Both the position numbers and the translations under genes were made by a program. Positions 36,400 to 46,405 of a stretch of DNA of 64,000 bases are shown here, one piece after another. Source of the DNA: Enterocloster clostridioformis (GTDB lineage Bacteria > Bacillota > Clostridia > Lachnospirales > Lachnospiraceae); the NCBI RefSeq assembly GCF_020297485.1, contig NZ_JAIWZC010000001.1, positions 2,728,001 to 2,792,000 of the forward strand, read 5' to 3'. The first letter of the stretch is position 1; every line of letters begins with the position of its first letter. The notes beneath the pieces are model-generated. The model saw only the letters and a list, made by a program, of their open reading frames with translations. It did no database searches and had not been told where the DNA came from.

Positions 36400-37122
36400 C
36401 TAACGCCTCGTCAGCTCGCTGGCAAAGCAGATGTACTCCGAGCGGGTAATCTCCTTAAAATACTCGAATACAACGTCCTGCTCATCCATGGTCACGCCGG
36501 ACTGATAGATCACAGGGGCGCCCTCTTGCATTTCCAGGTATTCGGCTTCTTGGGCATCGCAGTAGGTGATGCTCAGCTTCTCGTGTCCGCCCGAGACCTC
36601 CACGCCGTAGTGGTCCTTCAGCAGGCTGTACAGGGAACTGTTCTCAAAATCCAGCTGTTCGATCCCGGCAAAACGCTCCGCGTCCAGGTAGGCGGTGGAA
36701 ATCATCACCGGAACCTGATCCAGAGAGCGGACGCGCACCAGGCGGAACAGCTTGTGCCCCAGAGGGAGCTTCATCTTCCGCCCGATGTTTTTCGGGGTTT
36801 CACAGAAATCCATGTGGACCACTCTGGTGGTGATCTCGCGCCCCGACCGCTTTACGGTCTGGTAAAAACCGTCCGCATCCTGCAGGTTTCGCACCAGCTT
36901 CTCGCCGGACACATAGGTGCCCGATCCGTTTTTGTTGTAGATTTTCCCCTCAAGAATCAGCTGTTTGATGGCGCTTCTCAAGGTGGAACGGTTGAAGTCC
37001 CACATGTCGCACATGCTCCGCTCCGAAGGAAGCCTGTCACCCGGTTTTAAATGGTTGTGAATGATAAAATTTTCGATTTTCTCAATTGCCTCGTCCCGAG
37101 GCTTCTGACGCTCTATATTCAT
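36400..37122 (-). CDS. second GntR/HutC-family regulator (UTRA domain)
   Basis: About 240 residues: winged HTH (LPSERSMCDMWDFNRSTLRS, NKNGSGTYVSGEKLV) and UTRA domain (LFRLVRVRSLDQVPVMISTA). The start is set at ATG 37122, 9 bases after AAGGA. Two different GntR regulators in one operon suggest control by two ligands or divergent subsets of genes. Confidence 0.9.
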   Translation of the reverse strand: MNIERQKPRDEAIEKIENFIIHNHLKPGDRLPSERSMCDMWDFNRSTLRSAIKQLILEGKIYNKNGSGTYVSGEKLVRNLQDADGFYQTVKRSGREITTRVVHMDFCETPKNIGRKMKLPLGHKLFRLVRVRSLDQVPVMISTAYLDAERFAGIEQLDFENSSLYSLLKDHYGVEVSGGHEKLSITYCDAQEAEYLEMQEGAPVIYQSGVTMDEQDVVFEYFKEITRSEYICFASELTRR

Positions 37123-37239
37123 GGCAGACATTCCTTTTTACAGTCGAATTTTGTAATACTTTATCGTTAAATGTATTTCTACAACTCAATCTTAGAACAT
37201 CTGCCACGAAGTGTCAACCATACTGCTGCTAATTAAGCG

Positions 37240-38625
<1,386 letters not shown>

Positions 38626-38689
38626 TTATAGGAACCTTAACCCTATCGCATCGCGCTGCAGCGCGTATGTTTCACTTCTTGGGGCGTTA

Positions 38690-39118
38690 TCACTCGCCCA
38701 TGATCTGTACCATCAAGGTCCGCTTGGCCGGACCGTCGAATTCACAGAAATAAACTTCCTGGGCACCGCCCCGCTCCAGCCGGCCGCCGCTCACCACCAG
38801 GTGGCAGTGGTTGCCGGTCATCAGGGATTTGAGATGGCCTGTGGGGTTTCCGGCTGTAGAGCCGTAGTCACGCAGCATCCGCGCGTGGGCGTAAGGCCAG
38901 TCCTCATGCGCCAGCCGGGAAAGGAATTCCGACATATCGCTCTCTAAGCATTCCAGCGATTCGTTCACCGTGACACCTGTGGTGGTGTGGCGGCTGATCA
39001 CATTGACGATGCCGTCCTGTATTTTGCTCTCCGCCAGCACCCGCTCGATCTCATCCGTGATGCGGATCCACTGGTTGTACTGGGTTGTCAGCACTGTAAT
39101 CTCTTTTAAAATCACCAC
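38690..39118 (-). CDS. YjbQ/UPF0047 family protein
   Basis: A 142-residue protein of the COG0432 family. Signature segments are GIVNVISRHTTTGVTVNESL, LRDYGSTAGNPTGHLKSLMT, GNHCHLVVSGGRLERGGAQE and FCEFDGPAKRTLMVQIMGE, which include the His/Glu metal-site residues. Homologues show weak thiamine-phosphate synthase activity; the physiological role is open. The start is GTG 39118 behind AGGAGGTG. It lies between the permease and the amidohydrolase gene in the frl-like operon. Confidence 0.9.
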   Translation of the reverse strand: MVILKEITVLTTQYNQWIRITDEIERVLAESKIQDGIVNVISRHTTTGVTVNESLECLESDMSEFLSRLAHEDWPYAHARMLRDYGSTAGNPTGHLKSLMTGNHCHLVVSGGRLERGGAQEVYFCEFDGPAKRTLMVQIMGE

Positions 39119-39131
39119 TGCGAATCACCTC

Positions 39132-39980
39132 CTACAGCCCGCCCAGGAACTCGATGGCGTTTTCGCCTTTGATCAGTTCCAGGGTGCTCTCTCTGAATCC
39201 CAGCTTGCCGATAGCGTCAGCCATGCGTATCTGCTCAAACCGCGGGTTGTTGCTGCCGAACATCACCTGGTGGCGCAGGCTGCGGTCGATCCAGGTGGCG
39301 GGTAGGTCATGGTTGAACACCTGCTTGTAAAACTCCCAGGCGTTGTCAAAGTACAGGATACCGGTGTCCGCGTACACATTGGGGTACTTGAGCATCAGCA
39401 TCGCCGTCTCCTGCACCCAGGGCCAGCCGAAATGGGCCAGGCAGATCTTCAGGTTCGGCCGCACGGCGGCCAGCTCCTCAAACTCCACGGGGCGGGAGTA
39501 TTTGGTCAGCGTGTTGGGCTCCCAGGATAGTCCGCTATGGAAAATAATCGGTTTCTTGTAGGTCTCGCAGACGTCGTACACAGCGCTCAGCCTCTCGTCG
39601 CCGGGGTAGAAATGCTGTCTGGACGGATGAAGTTTTAAGCCCTTTAAGCCCAGAGCTCCGAAGGCGTGCTCCAGCTTTTCCGCCGCTCCGGATTGGAACG
39701 GGTCCACGCTGGCAAAGCCGATAAATTTATCCGGGGCCAGGTCCACGAGGGTTTTTACCTCCTCGTTGGTCACCACCGGCCTGCCCAGCTCCGAGGTGTA
39801 ATCCTCAGGCAACAGGCAGAGCCTGTCAAGTCCGGCGCAGCGCATCTGGTTGAAAATGTGTTCCAGCGGCGCAGTGCCGTTTTTGTGGATATCCAGGGCA
39901 TTGTGCCGCATCTCCTCCACCGCTTCATCCCCGTTGATGGGATCGTAAAAGGTCGGATGCACATGAATATCAATAAACAT
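39132..39980 (-). CDS. amidohydrolase_2 family TIM-barrel protein
   Basis: 282 residues. Metal-site features: HxH in MFIDIHVHP, GLKLHPSRQHFYP, IFHSGLSW and CLAHFGWPWVQETA. The usual final catalytic Asp (GSDxP) is replaced: the sequence reads MFGSNNPRF, so an Asn occupies that place. This may mean altered chemistry (decarboxylase-like or lactonase-like members vary here) or loss of activity. AAAGGAG precedes ATG 39980 by 7 bases. It is co-transcribed with frlC- and yjbQ-like genes. Confidence 0.8.
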   Translation of the reverse strand: MFIDIHVHPTFYDPINGDEAVEEMRHNALDIHKNGTAPLEHIFNQMRCAGLDRLCLLPEDYTSELGRPVVTNEEVKTLVDLAPDKFIGFASVDPFQSGAAEKLEHAFGALGLKGLKLHPSRQHFYPGDERLSAVYDVCETYKKPIIFHSGLSWEPNTLTKYSRPVEFEELAAVRPNLKICLAHFGWPWVQETAMLMLKYPNVYADTGILYFDNAWEFYKQVFNHDLPATWIDRSLRHQVMFGSNNPRFEQIRMADAIGKLGFRESTLELIKGENAIEFLGGL

Positions 39981-40020
39981 CGTATGTCTCCTTTCCAAGG
40001 TGTTCTGTTATGATACAAAA

Positions 40021-40851
40021 CTAAAAGCCCGCCTCTTTCATGTACTCTCTGGCTCTGTCGATGGCTCTTCTAGCGTACAGGCGCGGCTCGTTGATGTAGC
40101 CGGTCACCAGCTCCAGGGTTGCGGTCCGCTCATAGCCCGCTTCCTTCAGCTCCTTGAACAGCTCCGGCAGCGGAATGGAGCCCTCGCCCGGAACGATGTG
40201 GCTGTCGGTGCCCTGGTCGCCGTCGATGATGTGCATGTGGTACATCCTGTCGCCCATCTTGCTCAGATAAGCCATGATGCTCTCGTGCTGTACGTAGGGA
40301 GGAACGATATCGCACATGCCCACCACGTAGGGATTGTCCACGCGCTTAAACAGCTCGATTAAGTCGTTGGCGCTCTTGAACGCGTTGCTCTCGTAGGGTG
40401 TCAGTGTCTCCACCACCAGCTTCACGCCCACCTGGGCCGCGTGGTCGCCCAGCTCGCGGATGGTTTCCACCATGCGGGTCCAGATTTCCTCGTAGGTGGC
40501 CTCATAGCCTGCGTGGGCCGGAGAGATCAGCATGTAGTCGGATCCCAGCTCCTTAGCCATATCCAGGCTGAGTTTTAAGTATTCCACCGCATCCCTTCTC
40601 TGCAGCTCGCTGCCGATCATGAAGTTGTACGGATAGCCATTGTGTTCCGGCGTGTAGCCCAGCACCGGCATCTCATACTTGTCGATCAGGCGCTTCACAT
40701 CGTCCAGCTCACCGTCTTTTAAGTCCGGCGCATAGGCGTGCGGTCTGCCGCCCCAGAGTTCGATGAAATCGTAGCCGAAACGCTTGGCGTCCTGAAAGCA
40801 GTGCTCCAGCGGGTTGCGCTGATAACCGGATGTAAACATACCAAGTTTCAT
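40021..40851 (-). CDS. frlC: sugar-amine 3-epimerase (FrlC-like)
   Basis: A 276-residue xylose-isomerase-like TIM barrel, the same length as E. coli FrlC. It starts MKLGMFTSGYQRNPLEHCFQ and has FIELWGGRPHAYAPDLKDGE, YTPEHNGYPYNFMIGSE, ETLTPYESNAFKSANDLIEL and IVPGEGSIPLPELFKELKEA, matching FrlC along its length. FrlC interconverts fructoselysine and psicoselysine by C3 epimerisation. AAAGGTGG lies 8 bases before ATG 40851. It is the first gene of the leftward cluster; its upstream side has been invaded by a defective IS110. Confidence 0.87.
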   Translation of the reverse strand: MKLGMFTSGYQRNPLEHCFQDAKRFGYDFIELWGGRPHAYAPDLKDGELDDVKRLIDKYEMPVLGYTPEHNGYPYNFMIGSELQRRDAVEYLKLSLDMAKELGSDYMLISPAHAGYEATYEEIWTRMVETIRELGDHAAQVGVKLVVETLTPYESNAFKSANDLIELFKRVDNPYVVGMCDIVPPYVQHESIMAYLSKMGDRMYHMHIIDGDQGTDSHIVPGEGSIPLPELFKELKEAGYERTATLELVTGYINEPRLYARRAIDRAREYMKEAGF

Positions 40852-40961
40852 AAATATAAACCACCTTTCTGCGAAAGGCACCGATGGGGTTATGAAACCC
40901 TGTCACTACTTTTCGCTTTTCAATTCTATTCCCCTTCTGAAAAATTCAGGAGGTTATTTTA

Positions 40962-41916
40962 TTGTCTTTCAAAATTTTTCGTTTTAACTGCTGTGGACTT
41001 GATGTCCACAAAACCTGGATCTACGCTTGCATTGGCATCACCGATTCAAACGGCAGAACCGATTACAAACAAGCTCGTTTCTCTTCCTTTTCCAAAGGAT
41101 TGAAGGAACTGTGTGATTGGCTTGCAAAGTATAACTGTTCTGAAGTCTGTATGGAATCTACCGGCAAGTATTGCGCGCACATAATGTTTTGGAAAAGGCA
41201 AATAATTCTGTGATTCTTGCTTTGATGTGGCACCTTTTGTAGACAGTCGATGTAAAACACCTATGGAAGAAATCCAAGCCGCTGTTGACGGAGCTATTTC
41301 TCCTGAACAGGCCATTAAACTTCGTCAGTGCCTCAATCATATCGACGAATTAGAAAAGCATCCGGAAGAAATAGAACGGGAAATCCTTCGTCTCTCTGAT
41401 AAATACCAGGCCGCTCTTGATCTAATTCGTACAGTTCCCGGATTTGATAAAAATCCAATGACTGCCATTCAAATCCTTTCTGAAATCGGAGGTGACATGT
41501 CTGTTTTCCCCTCAGCTAAGCACCTCGTTTCATGGACAGGATGTTGTCCGCGCAATGACCAAAGCAACAAAAGAATCAAATCAACTCGAATTTCCCGTGC
41601 TGGTAATTTTATTAAACCCATTCTGGTACAAGTTGCAAATGGTTTATTGCGTTCTAAGAAACATCCTGAAATAACCGGCCGCTATAAGCGTATTAAATCG
41701 CACCGTGGTCACAAGAAAGCCATTATCGCAATCTGCCGTATGCTCCTGACCGCTATCTGGCACATGCTTTCAGATTTAAAACCATATACAGCAGAAGGTT
41801 TTCTTGAATCACGTCCTGTGAATAAAGCAAAAGTATTGACTACTCCACAGGCACTTAATCTACTAAAGCAGCGTGGATACACCATTAAAGATGATATCGT
41901 TCCTGCCATGAATTAG
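40962..41916 (+). pseudogene. defective IS110-family transposase
   Basis: A TTG start behind CAGGAGG leads into FNCCGLDVHKTWIYACIGIT and EVCMESTGKY. The reading then jumps: the KKD-type acidic region of the RuvC-like domain is missing, the frame shifts near 41170, and the sequence resumes with TPMEEIQAAVDGAISPEQAI and continues to ISRAGNFIKPILVQVA and the stop at 41916. A deletion of several hundred bases has removed a catalytic acidic residue, so it cannot transpose by itself. It lies between two blocks of the GC-rich operon and is itself AT-rich. Confidence 0.85.
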
Positions 41917-42022
41917 GTGTTGTGTCTATATTTTCTTTTTGAAGCCACCGTAAGATGGCTTGTTTGTCATACAATTTACTTTTTTCTAACCACTATTTCT
42001 TTGTTTCAAACTTTACCCCCTT

Positions 42023-42643
42023 TTATTCATTCTCTTTTAATATTGCTGCAATCGCCCTTCCAAGGGCGACGTGCGCGTTGGCAGTCAGGTGGATTCCGTC
42101 TCCTCCGACCTCTCTGGTCACGGTGCCGGCGTCCAGGAACAGGCAGTCCCAGCTGCGGGCCAGCTCCCTGTAAACCAGACTCAGCTCCTCGCTCTTCTTT
42201 GCGGATTCCCGGTCGAACATGGGGTCGTCCTCAGGGTGAATGGGCACCGGGGCCACCAGCAGTATCTTTGCCTTGGAACCGCGGATACTCAGGATATGCT
42301 GCGCCTTTATGATCAGCTCCTCCATCCCGTACCCGATCTCCTTTGCGTTCACGTGGAAATGGGTCTTGGTGTCGTTGGTGCCCAGCATAATGACCATCCA
42401 GTCCACCGGGAGCTGTGAGAGGATGAAGGGCAGCAGGTGCTCGATTCCGCACCGCTCCGGCTCCATCCGGTCGGAAAATACGGTTGTGCGGCCCACAAGG
42501 CCTTCCTCCACCACCCGGTAATCCCGCCCCAATTCCCCGGCCAGAACTCCGGTAAAGCGCACGTCCTCGTCATAGCGCTCCCCAGTCACCGGCACGTAAC
42601 CCCAGGTGTTGGAATCGCCGTAGCAAAGAATCCGTTTCTTCAT
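42023..42643 (-). CDS. SGNH/GDSL hydrolase
   Basis: A 206-residue cytosolic lysophospholipase-L1-like esterase. Blocks: RILCYGDSNTWGY (Ser), GLVGRTTVFSDR (Gly block), VIMLGTNDTKTHF (Asn) and DGIHLTANAHVALG (Asp-x-x-His). GGAGG precedes ATG 42643. It starts 4 bases after the PfkB kinase stop, so the two are one transcript. It resembles the 60785-61432 gene. It might remove acyl groups from an imported sugar; the substrate is unknown. Confidence 0.88.
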   Translation of the reverse strand: MKKRILCYGDSNTWGYVPVTGERYDEDVRFTGVLAGELGRDYRVVEEGLVGRTTVFSDRMEPERCGIEHLLPFILSQLPVDWMVIMLGTNDTKTHFHVNAKEIGYGMEELIIKAQHILSIRGSKAKILLVAPVPIHPEDDPMFDRESAKKSEELSLVYRELARSWDCLFLDAGTVTREVGGDGIHLTANAHVALGRAIAAILKENE

Positions 42644-42647
42644 ATAA

Positions 42648-43442
42648 TTAATCCTCCCAGGGATGAAAGGTGCTGACCACCCTGGCCGCCACTCTGGCTC
42701 CGGTGTCCAGGCACTTCTCAATGTCAGAGCCCATCAGAATCTCGTACAGGAAACCGGCGATAAAGCTGTCCCCGGCGCCCACGGTGTTCACCAGCTGGGC
42801 CGGATAGATACCGCCCTCGTAGTACCGTTTGCCGTCGTAGGCCAGGCTGCCCTTGTCGCCGAAGGTGGCCACCGCAATCTTCATGCCCCGGTCCACCTTG
42901 TCCTTTAAATAGCCCTCGATAAACGGAGCACGCTCCTTGTGGTAGGAATAAAAGCCGTAATCCACGTAAGGCAGTGTCTTCTCCACCAGCTCGTGGTCCA
43001 GCCGGTCCGCATAGTCAAAACTGATCTTCGTCCCGGATAGCGCCTTGATCTTAGGCAGTGTGTCCTCCGCCTTGCCCCACAGCGCAGTATGTACCAGATC
43101 GTGCTCCGAGGCGAAGCGGATGTCCTCATCGTCAAACACGATGTTCTCCAACACGCCCTCCACGTAGTCGCCGTGGACTCGGTCCAGGCCGTCCATATCC
43201 ATGTATGTGATGGCGGTGGCCCCGTCCCCCACTTTAAAGTGGCTCAAATCCACGCCTTCCTTTGTCAGCGTCTCCACCATCCACTTGCCGTTCTCATCGG
43301 ACCCGGTGGTGCTGATCACGGAGACCGGTATTCCCAGCTTCTGAATATTGATGCCGGTATCCACAACGTTGCCGGTGGGGTACTTCCTGCCGATCCGCTC
43401 GTATACGTCAATACAGTTATCGCCTATTGCCGCAACTTTCAT
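42648..43442 (-). CDS. second PfkB-family FrlD-like kinase
   Basis: 264 residues starting MKVAAIGDNCIDVYERIGRK, with DRVHGDYVEGVLENI and the motif NTVGAGDSFIAGFLYEILMG. Parallel features with the 35562-36347 kinase (GDNCxDVY, GxYxEGVL) put it in the FrlD-like group, but it differs enough to suggest another sugar amine or stereoisomer. It lacks the terminal NGAW. AGGAGG precedes ATG 43442. Confidence 0.85.
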   Translation of the reverse strand: MKVAAIGDNCIDVYERIGRKYPTGNVVDTGINIQKLGIPVSVISTTGSDENGKWMVETLTKEGVDLSHFKVGDGATAITYMDMDGLDRVHGDYVEGVLENIVFDDEDIRFASEHDLVHTALWGKAEDTLPKIKALSGTKISFDYADRLDHELVEKTLPYVDYGFYSYHKERAPFIEGYLKDKVDRGMKIAVATFGDKGSLAYDGKRYYEGGIYPAQLVNTVGAGDSFIAGFLYEILMGSDIEKCLDTGARVAARVVSTFHPWED

Positions 43443-43700
43443 CGTTCTCCTCCTAATCTTATATATGTTACTCAGTTTTTTATACCACTTGAAGTATAGC
43501 AGATTCACTTACTTGTGTCAATTTATTATTATCGACATAATCAAATTTTATTTATATGCATTTTGCACATATATTTTTCATATTTTCTCACCTATACGTT
43601 TTTAGATAAATATGGTACAGTAATTTTTATACCAAAAGAGATCACGCCGGAAGGCGGCAATTCTTCACCCGCTTTTCGTCTGTGATCCCTCACTTCAACC
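43443..43700. promoter_or_regulatory. promoter region of the kinase/hydrolase genes
   Basis: 258 bases, AT-rich against GC-rich neighbours, no gene. It should contain the promoter of the leftward PfkB-SGNH transcript. The stretch AGGCGGCAATTC... near 43650 shows no clear terminator. Confidence 0.4.
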
Positions 43701-44522
43701 CTATATTCCGTTCTTCAAGCAGAGCCCTGAGGCTGCGCCCAGCACCAGCTCGTTGATCGCATCCGCGGCCGCTCCGGCCTCATTATCCCGGACCGTCACA
43801 TAATCCGCCCCGGCTTTCACGCACTCCCTGGCATTGCCCACCGCCACGCCTATGCCTGACTGCAGGATCATCTCCAGGTCATTGTCATAGTCCCCTATGG
43901 CCACCACGTCCTCCCGCTCCATCCGGATCAGGCGCAGCAACGCCTCAAGGCCGTTCCACTTGTTGATCCCCGGGTTCATCACATCCACGCAGCCCGGCTC
44001 CGAGAGCACGGCCCGCAGGGCGACTCCCTGCTCCTGGACGGCTGAGAGCACAGACATTGCATCGCCCAGAATGGTCATGCCATCCACCCGGTCCGTGGGC
44101 ACCTGGGACAGATCGTCAAAATAGTCGGGCCGGCAACCGATGGAATCCATGTAGCGCGCCAGACGGTCTCCGTACTTGCTGGCATAGCACTCCCGGCCGC
44201 AGATCACATACACCTGGATATCATGCTCCTGGCAGAAGCGGATCAGCCGCTCCACCTCATCCCGGTTCAGCACTTCGTTGTCCAGCACCCGGCCGTCCCT
44301 TCCGCAGACCAGCTTGGCGCCGTTATTTAATATAAGATAGTCCACAAAATCATACTCACAGTCCAGGGGCGCCATATCCGTGTCCGCCCGTCCGGTCACA
44401 AAGGCGACCATATGTCCCTGGGCCCTGGCGGCGGCAATCGCCTCCTTCACGCCCGGCGCCAGCCTGCCCGCAGCGTCCACCGCCGTGCCGTCCAAATCCA
44501 TTGCGATCAATTTCCGCTTCAT
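43701..44522 (-). CDS. Cof-type HAD phosphatase
   Basis: 273 residues of the HAD-IIB (Cof) family: motif I MDLDGTAVDAAG, motif II VTGRADTD, and motif III/IV GDYDNDLEMI with GIGVAVGNARECVKAGADYV. These enzymes dephosphorylate sugar phosphates. GAGGAG precedes ATG 44522. It may remove phosphate from an intermediate of the neighbouring pathway or be a general housekeeping phosphatase. Confidence 0.92.
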   Translation of the reverse strand: MKRKLIAMDLDGTAVDAAGRLAPGVKEAIAAARAQGHMVAFVTGRADTDMAPLDCEYDFVDYLILNNGAKLVCGRDGRVLDNEVLNRDEVERLIRFCQEHDIQVYVICGRECYASKYGDRLARYMDSIGCRPDYFDDLSQVPTDRVDGMTILGDAMSVLSAVQEQGVALRAVLSEPGCVDVMNPGINKWNGLEALLRLIRMEREDVVAIGDYDNDLEMILQSGIGVAVGNARECVKAGADYVTVRDNEAGAAADAINELVLGAASGLCLKNGI

Positions 44523-44845
44523 TTCAACAATCTCCTCATCTCTGCAATGCCCTCACACTGAAGTTTCGGGGAATTCTAAAATTATATATGTTTTATTATA
44601 TTTTAGCCCACTTTGAGCATACTATGTTCCCTGTTTCTTGTCAACCACCATTCCCATTTTTCAACCACTCGCCTGGCATTATTGTGCATATTGTATAAAA
44701 TATATGGTGATTTTCAGCTCTTTTTACAATTCTTCCGCCAATAGGATTTTCTTTATTGAATTTGAAGCTGGTCTGTGTTATGATTTGCACAGAATTGGTA
44801 TGGAATATGTTTTATCTTATCCATCTCATCAAAGGAGGAATTCAC
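44523..44845. promoter_or_regulatory. divergent intergenic region
   Basis: 323 AT-rich bases between the leftward HAD gene and the rightward amidohydrolase operon. No gene is supported. It should hold both promoters; the ribosome site AAAGGAGG ends it at the right. Confidence 0.5.
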
Positions 44846-46390
44846 ATGCAGAAAGCAGACCTTTTATTGCGCTCCAACGCCGTATTCGACGGCACCGGCT
44901 CAGAGCCGCAGCCCGGCTTCGTGGCCATCGCCGGCAACCGGATCTTGGCCGTCGGCCCCTCGGACGGCGCAGAGTATGCCGGTGATAACACCGAAATCCG
45001 CGAGCTGGGCGACCGCCTGATCTGTCCCGGTTTTGCGGACGTGCACTGCTTCTTTACCGGCTATCTTCTGACCATCGCAGGCGCTGACTTTAGCGGCTGC
45101 GGCACCGTAGAGGAAGTGCTGGCGGCAGCCAAAGCGTATCAGAACACCTTAAAACCCGGTAACACCGTGCTGGCCCGGAACGTAAAGCCGGGCTTTGACA
45201 GCCTGACCCAGGAAAAACTGGACCAGGAATTCGGCGAAACCCCGGTGATCCTGTTTATGGAGGGAGGGGAGACCTGCTACATGAACAGCGCGGCCAGGAC
45301 CGTCTACGGCTTCACCCCCGACACCTACTGGTCCGAGAGCTACTGGAAGCTGCTGAAATACGTGCTCAGCGACCACAGCTACTCTGTGCCGGAATTCAAA
45401 AACTATCTGGCCATGATGAACTCCCGGGGTATCACCTCGGTGAAGGAGATGGGTTTTGACGACTTCTACGGCTTCACCGACGCGCTGGGCCAGCTGGAGA
45501 AGGACCAGGCGCTGACCGCCCGCGTCCACTTCATGAGCCAGCCCGTGGGCGCTCCCATGAACCTGGAGTACGGCAAGGCCATGCGCGACAAATTCCAGGG
45601 CGGCTTTGTCCGGTTCTCCGGCTACAATCAGATGACCGACGGTTCCATCAGCCAGCTGGAGGGCGAGATGAAGAAGCCCTACCTCTGCGCCGACACCTGC
45701 TGCGCCAAGGACATCGACTGGGAGGGCTTAAAGCGCGACGCTCTGGCTGCGGACCAGGAGGGCTTCCGCTTCTCCCTGCACGCTCAGGGCGACGGGGCGA
45801 TCGGCAAAACCGTGGACATTTTCGCACAGTGCCAGAGGGATGAGAACGGGAAGCTGAAGAACCGCCAGGCCATCACCGACCTGGAGTGCTCCGATCCCGC
45901 GGACTTAGAACGCATGGGACAGCTGGGCATCGTGGCCGAGGTCTATCCCCAGATCATGTCCATCGCGGACCGGGCCAGCAAGATCGCCATGATCGAGGAG
46001 AAGATCGGCATGGACCGGGGCCGTTACTACTGGAACCGCCGGAAAATGGCGGACAACGGCGTGGTGATCTCCTGCGGCACCGACCTGCCCCTGCTCTACG
46101 ACGACATCCCGGAATCCGTGTACCACACCGTGGGCGGCCTGTTCCCCGAGGGCGGCGAACCCTTTAATAAAGAAAATACCCTGACGGTCTCCGAGCTATT
46201 AAAGGCCTGGACAAGCGGCGGCCAGTACAATCTGGGCTGCGAGAGGGATCTGGGCACCCTGGAAGCCGGAAAGCTGGCGGACATCACCGTGCTGGACGGA
46301 GACTTATTCAAGGTTGATCCGGCCCAGGCCCGCGGTATGAAAGTATTTATGACCATCGTGGACGGCCGCGTGGTTTACCCGACAAAATAA
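44846..46390 (+). CDS. YtcJ-like metal-dependent amidohydrolase
   Basis: About 514 residues of the COG1574 type. N- and C-terminal beta-sandwich pieces flank a TIM barrel; FSLHAQGDGAIGKTVDIF corresponds to the HAxGDxA motif, and GTDLPLLYDDIPESVY gives the catalytic Asp. The usual HxH after strand 1 reads DVHCFFTGYLL, so the second His is replaced by Phe; this may be a subfamily trait with a single metal. The start is fixed at ATG 44846 by AAAGGAGG 7 bases upstream. It is the first gene of a three-gene operon with an antiporter and a kinase and may hydrolyse an N-acyl or amide-linked sugar derivative. Confidence 0.82.
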   Translation: MQKADLLLRSNAVFDGTGSEPQPGFVAIAGNRILAVGPSDGAEYAGDNTEIRELGDRLICPGFADVHCFFTGYLLTIAGADFSGCGTVEEVLAAAKAYQNTLKPGNTVLARNVKPGFDSLTQEKLDQEFGETPVILFMEGGETCYMNSAARTVYGFTPDTYWSESYWKLLKYVLSDHSYSVPEFKNYLAMMNSRGITSVKEMGFDDFYGFTDALGQLEKDQALTARVHFMSQPVGAPMNLEYGKAMRDKFQGGFVRFSGYNQMTDGSISQLEGEMKKPYLCADTCCAKDIDWEGLKRDALAADQEGFRFSLHAQGDGAIGKTVDIFAQCQRDENGKLKNRQAITDLECSDPADLERMGQLGIVAEVYPQIMSIADRASKIAMIEEKIGMDRGRYYWNRRKMADNGVVISCGTDLPLLYDDIPESVYHTVGGLFPEGGEPFNKENTLTVSELLKAWTSGGQYNLGCERDLGTLEAGKLADITVLDGDLFKVDPAQARGMKVFMTIVDGRVVYPTK

Positions 46391-46405
46391 AGGAGAATTG
46401 GACTT

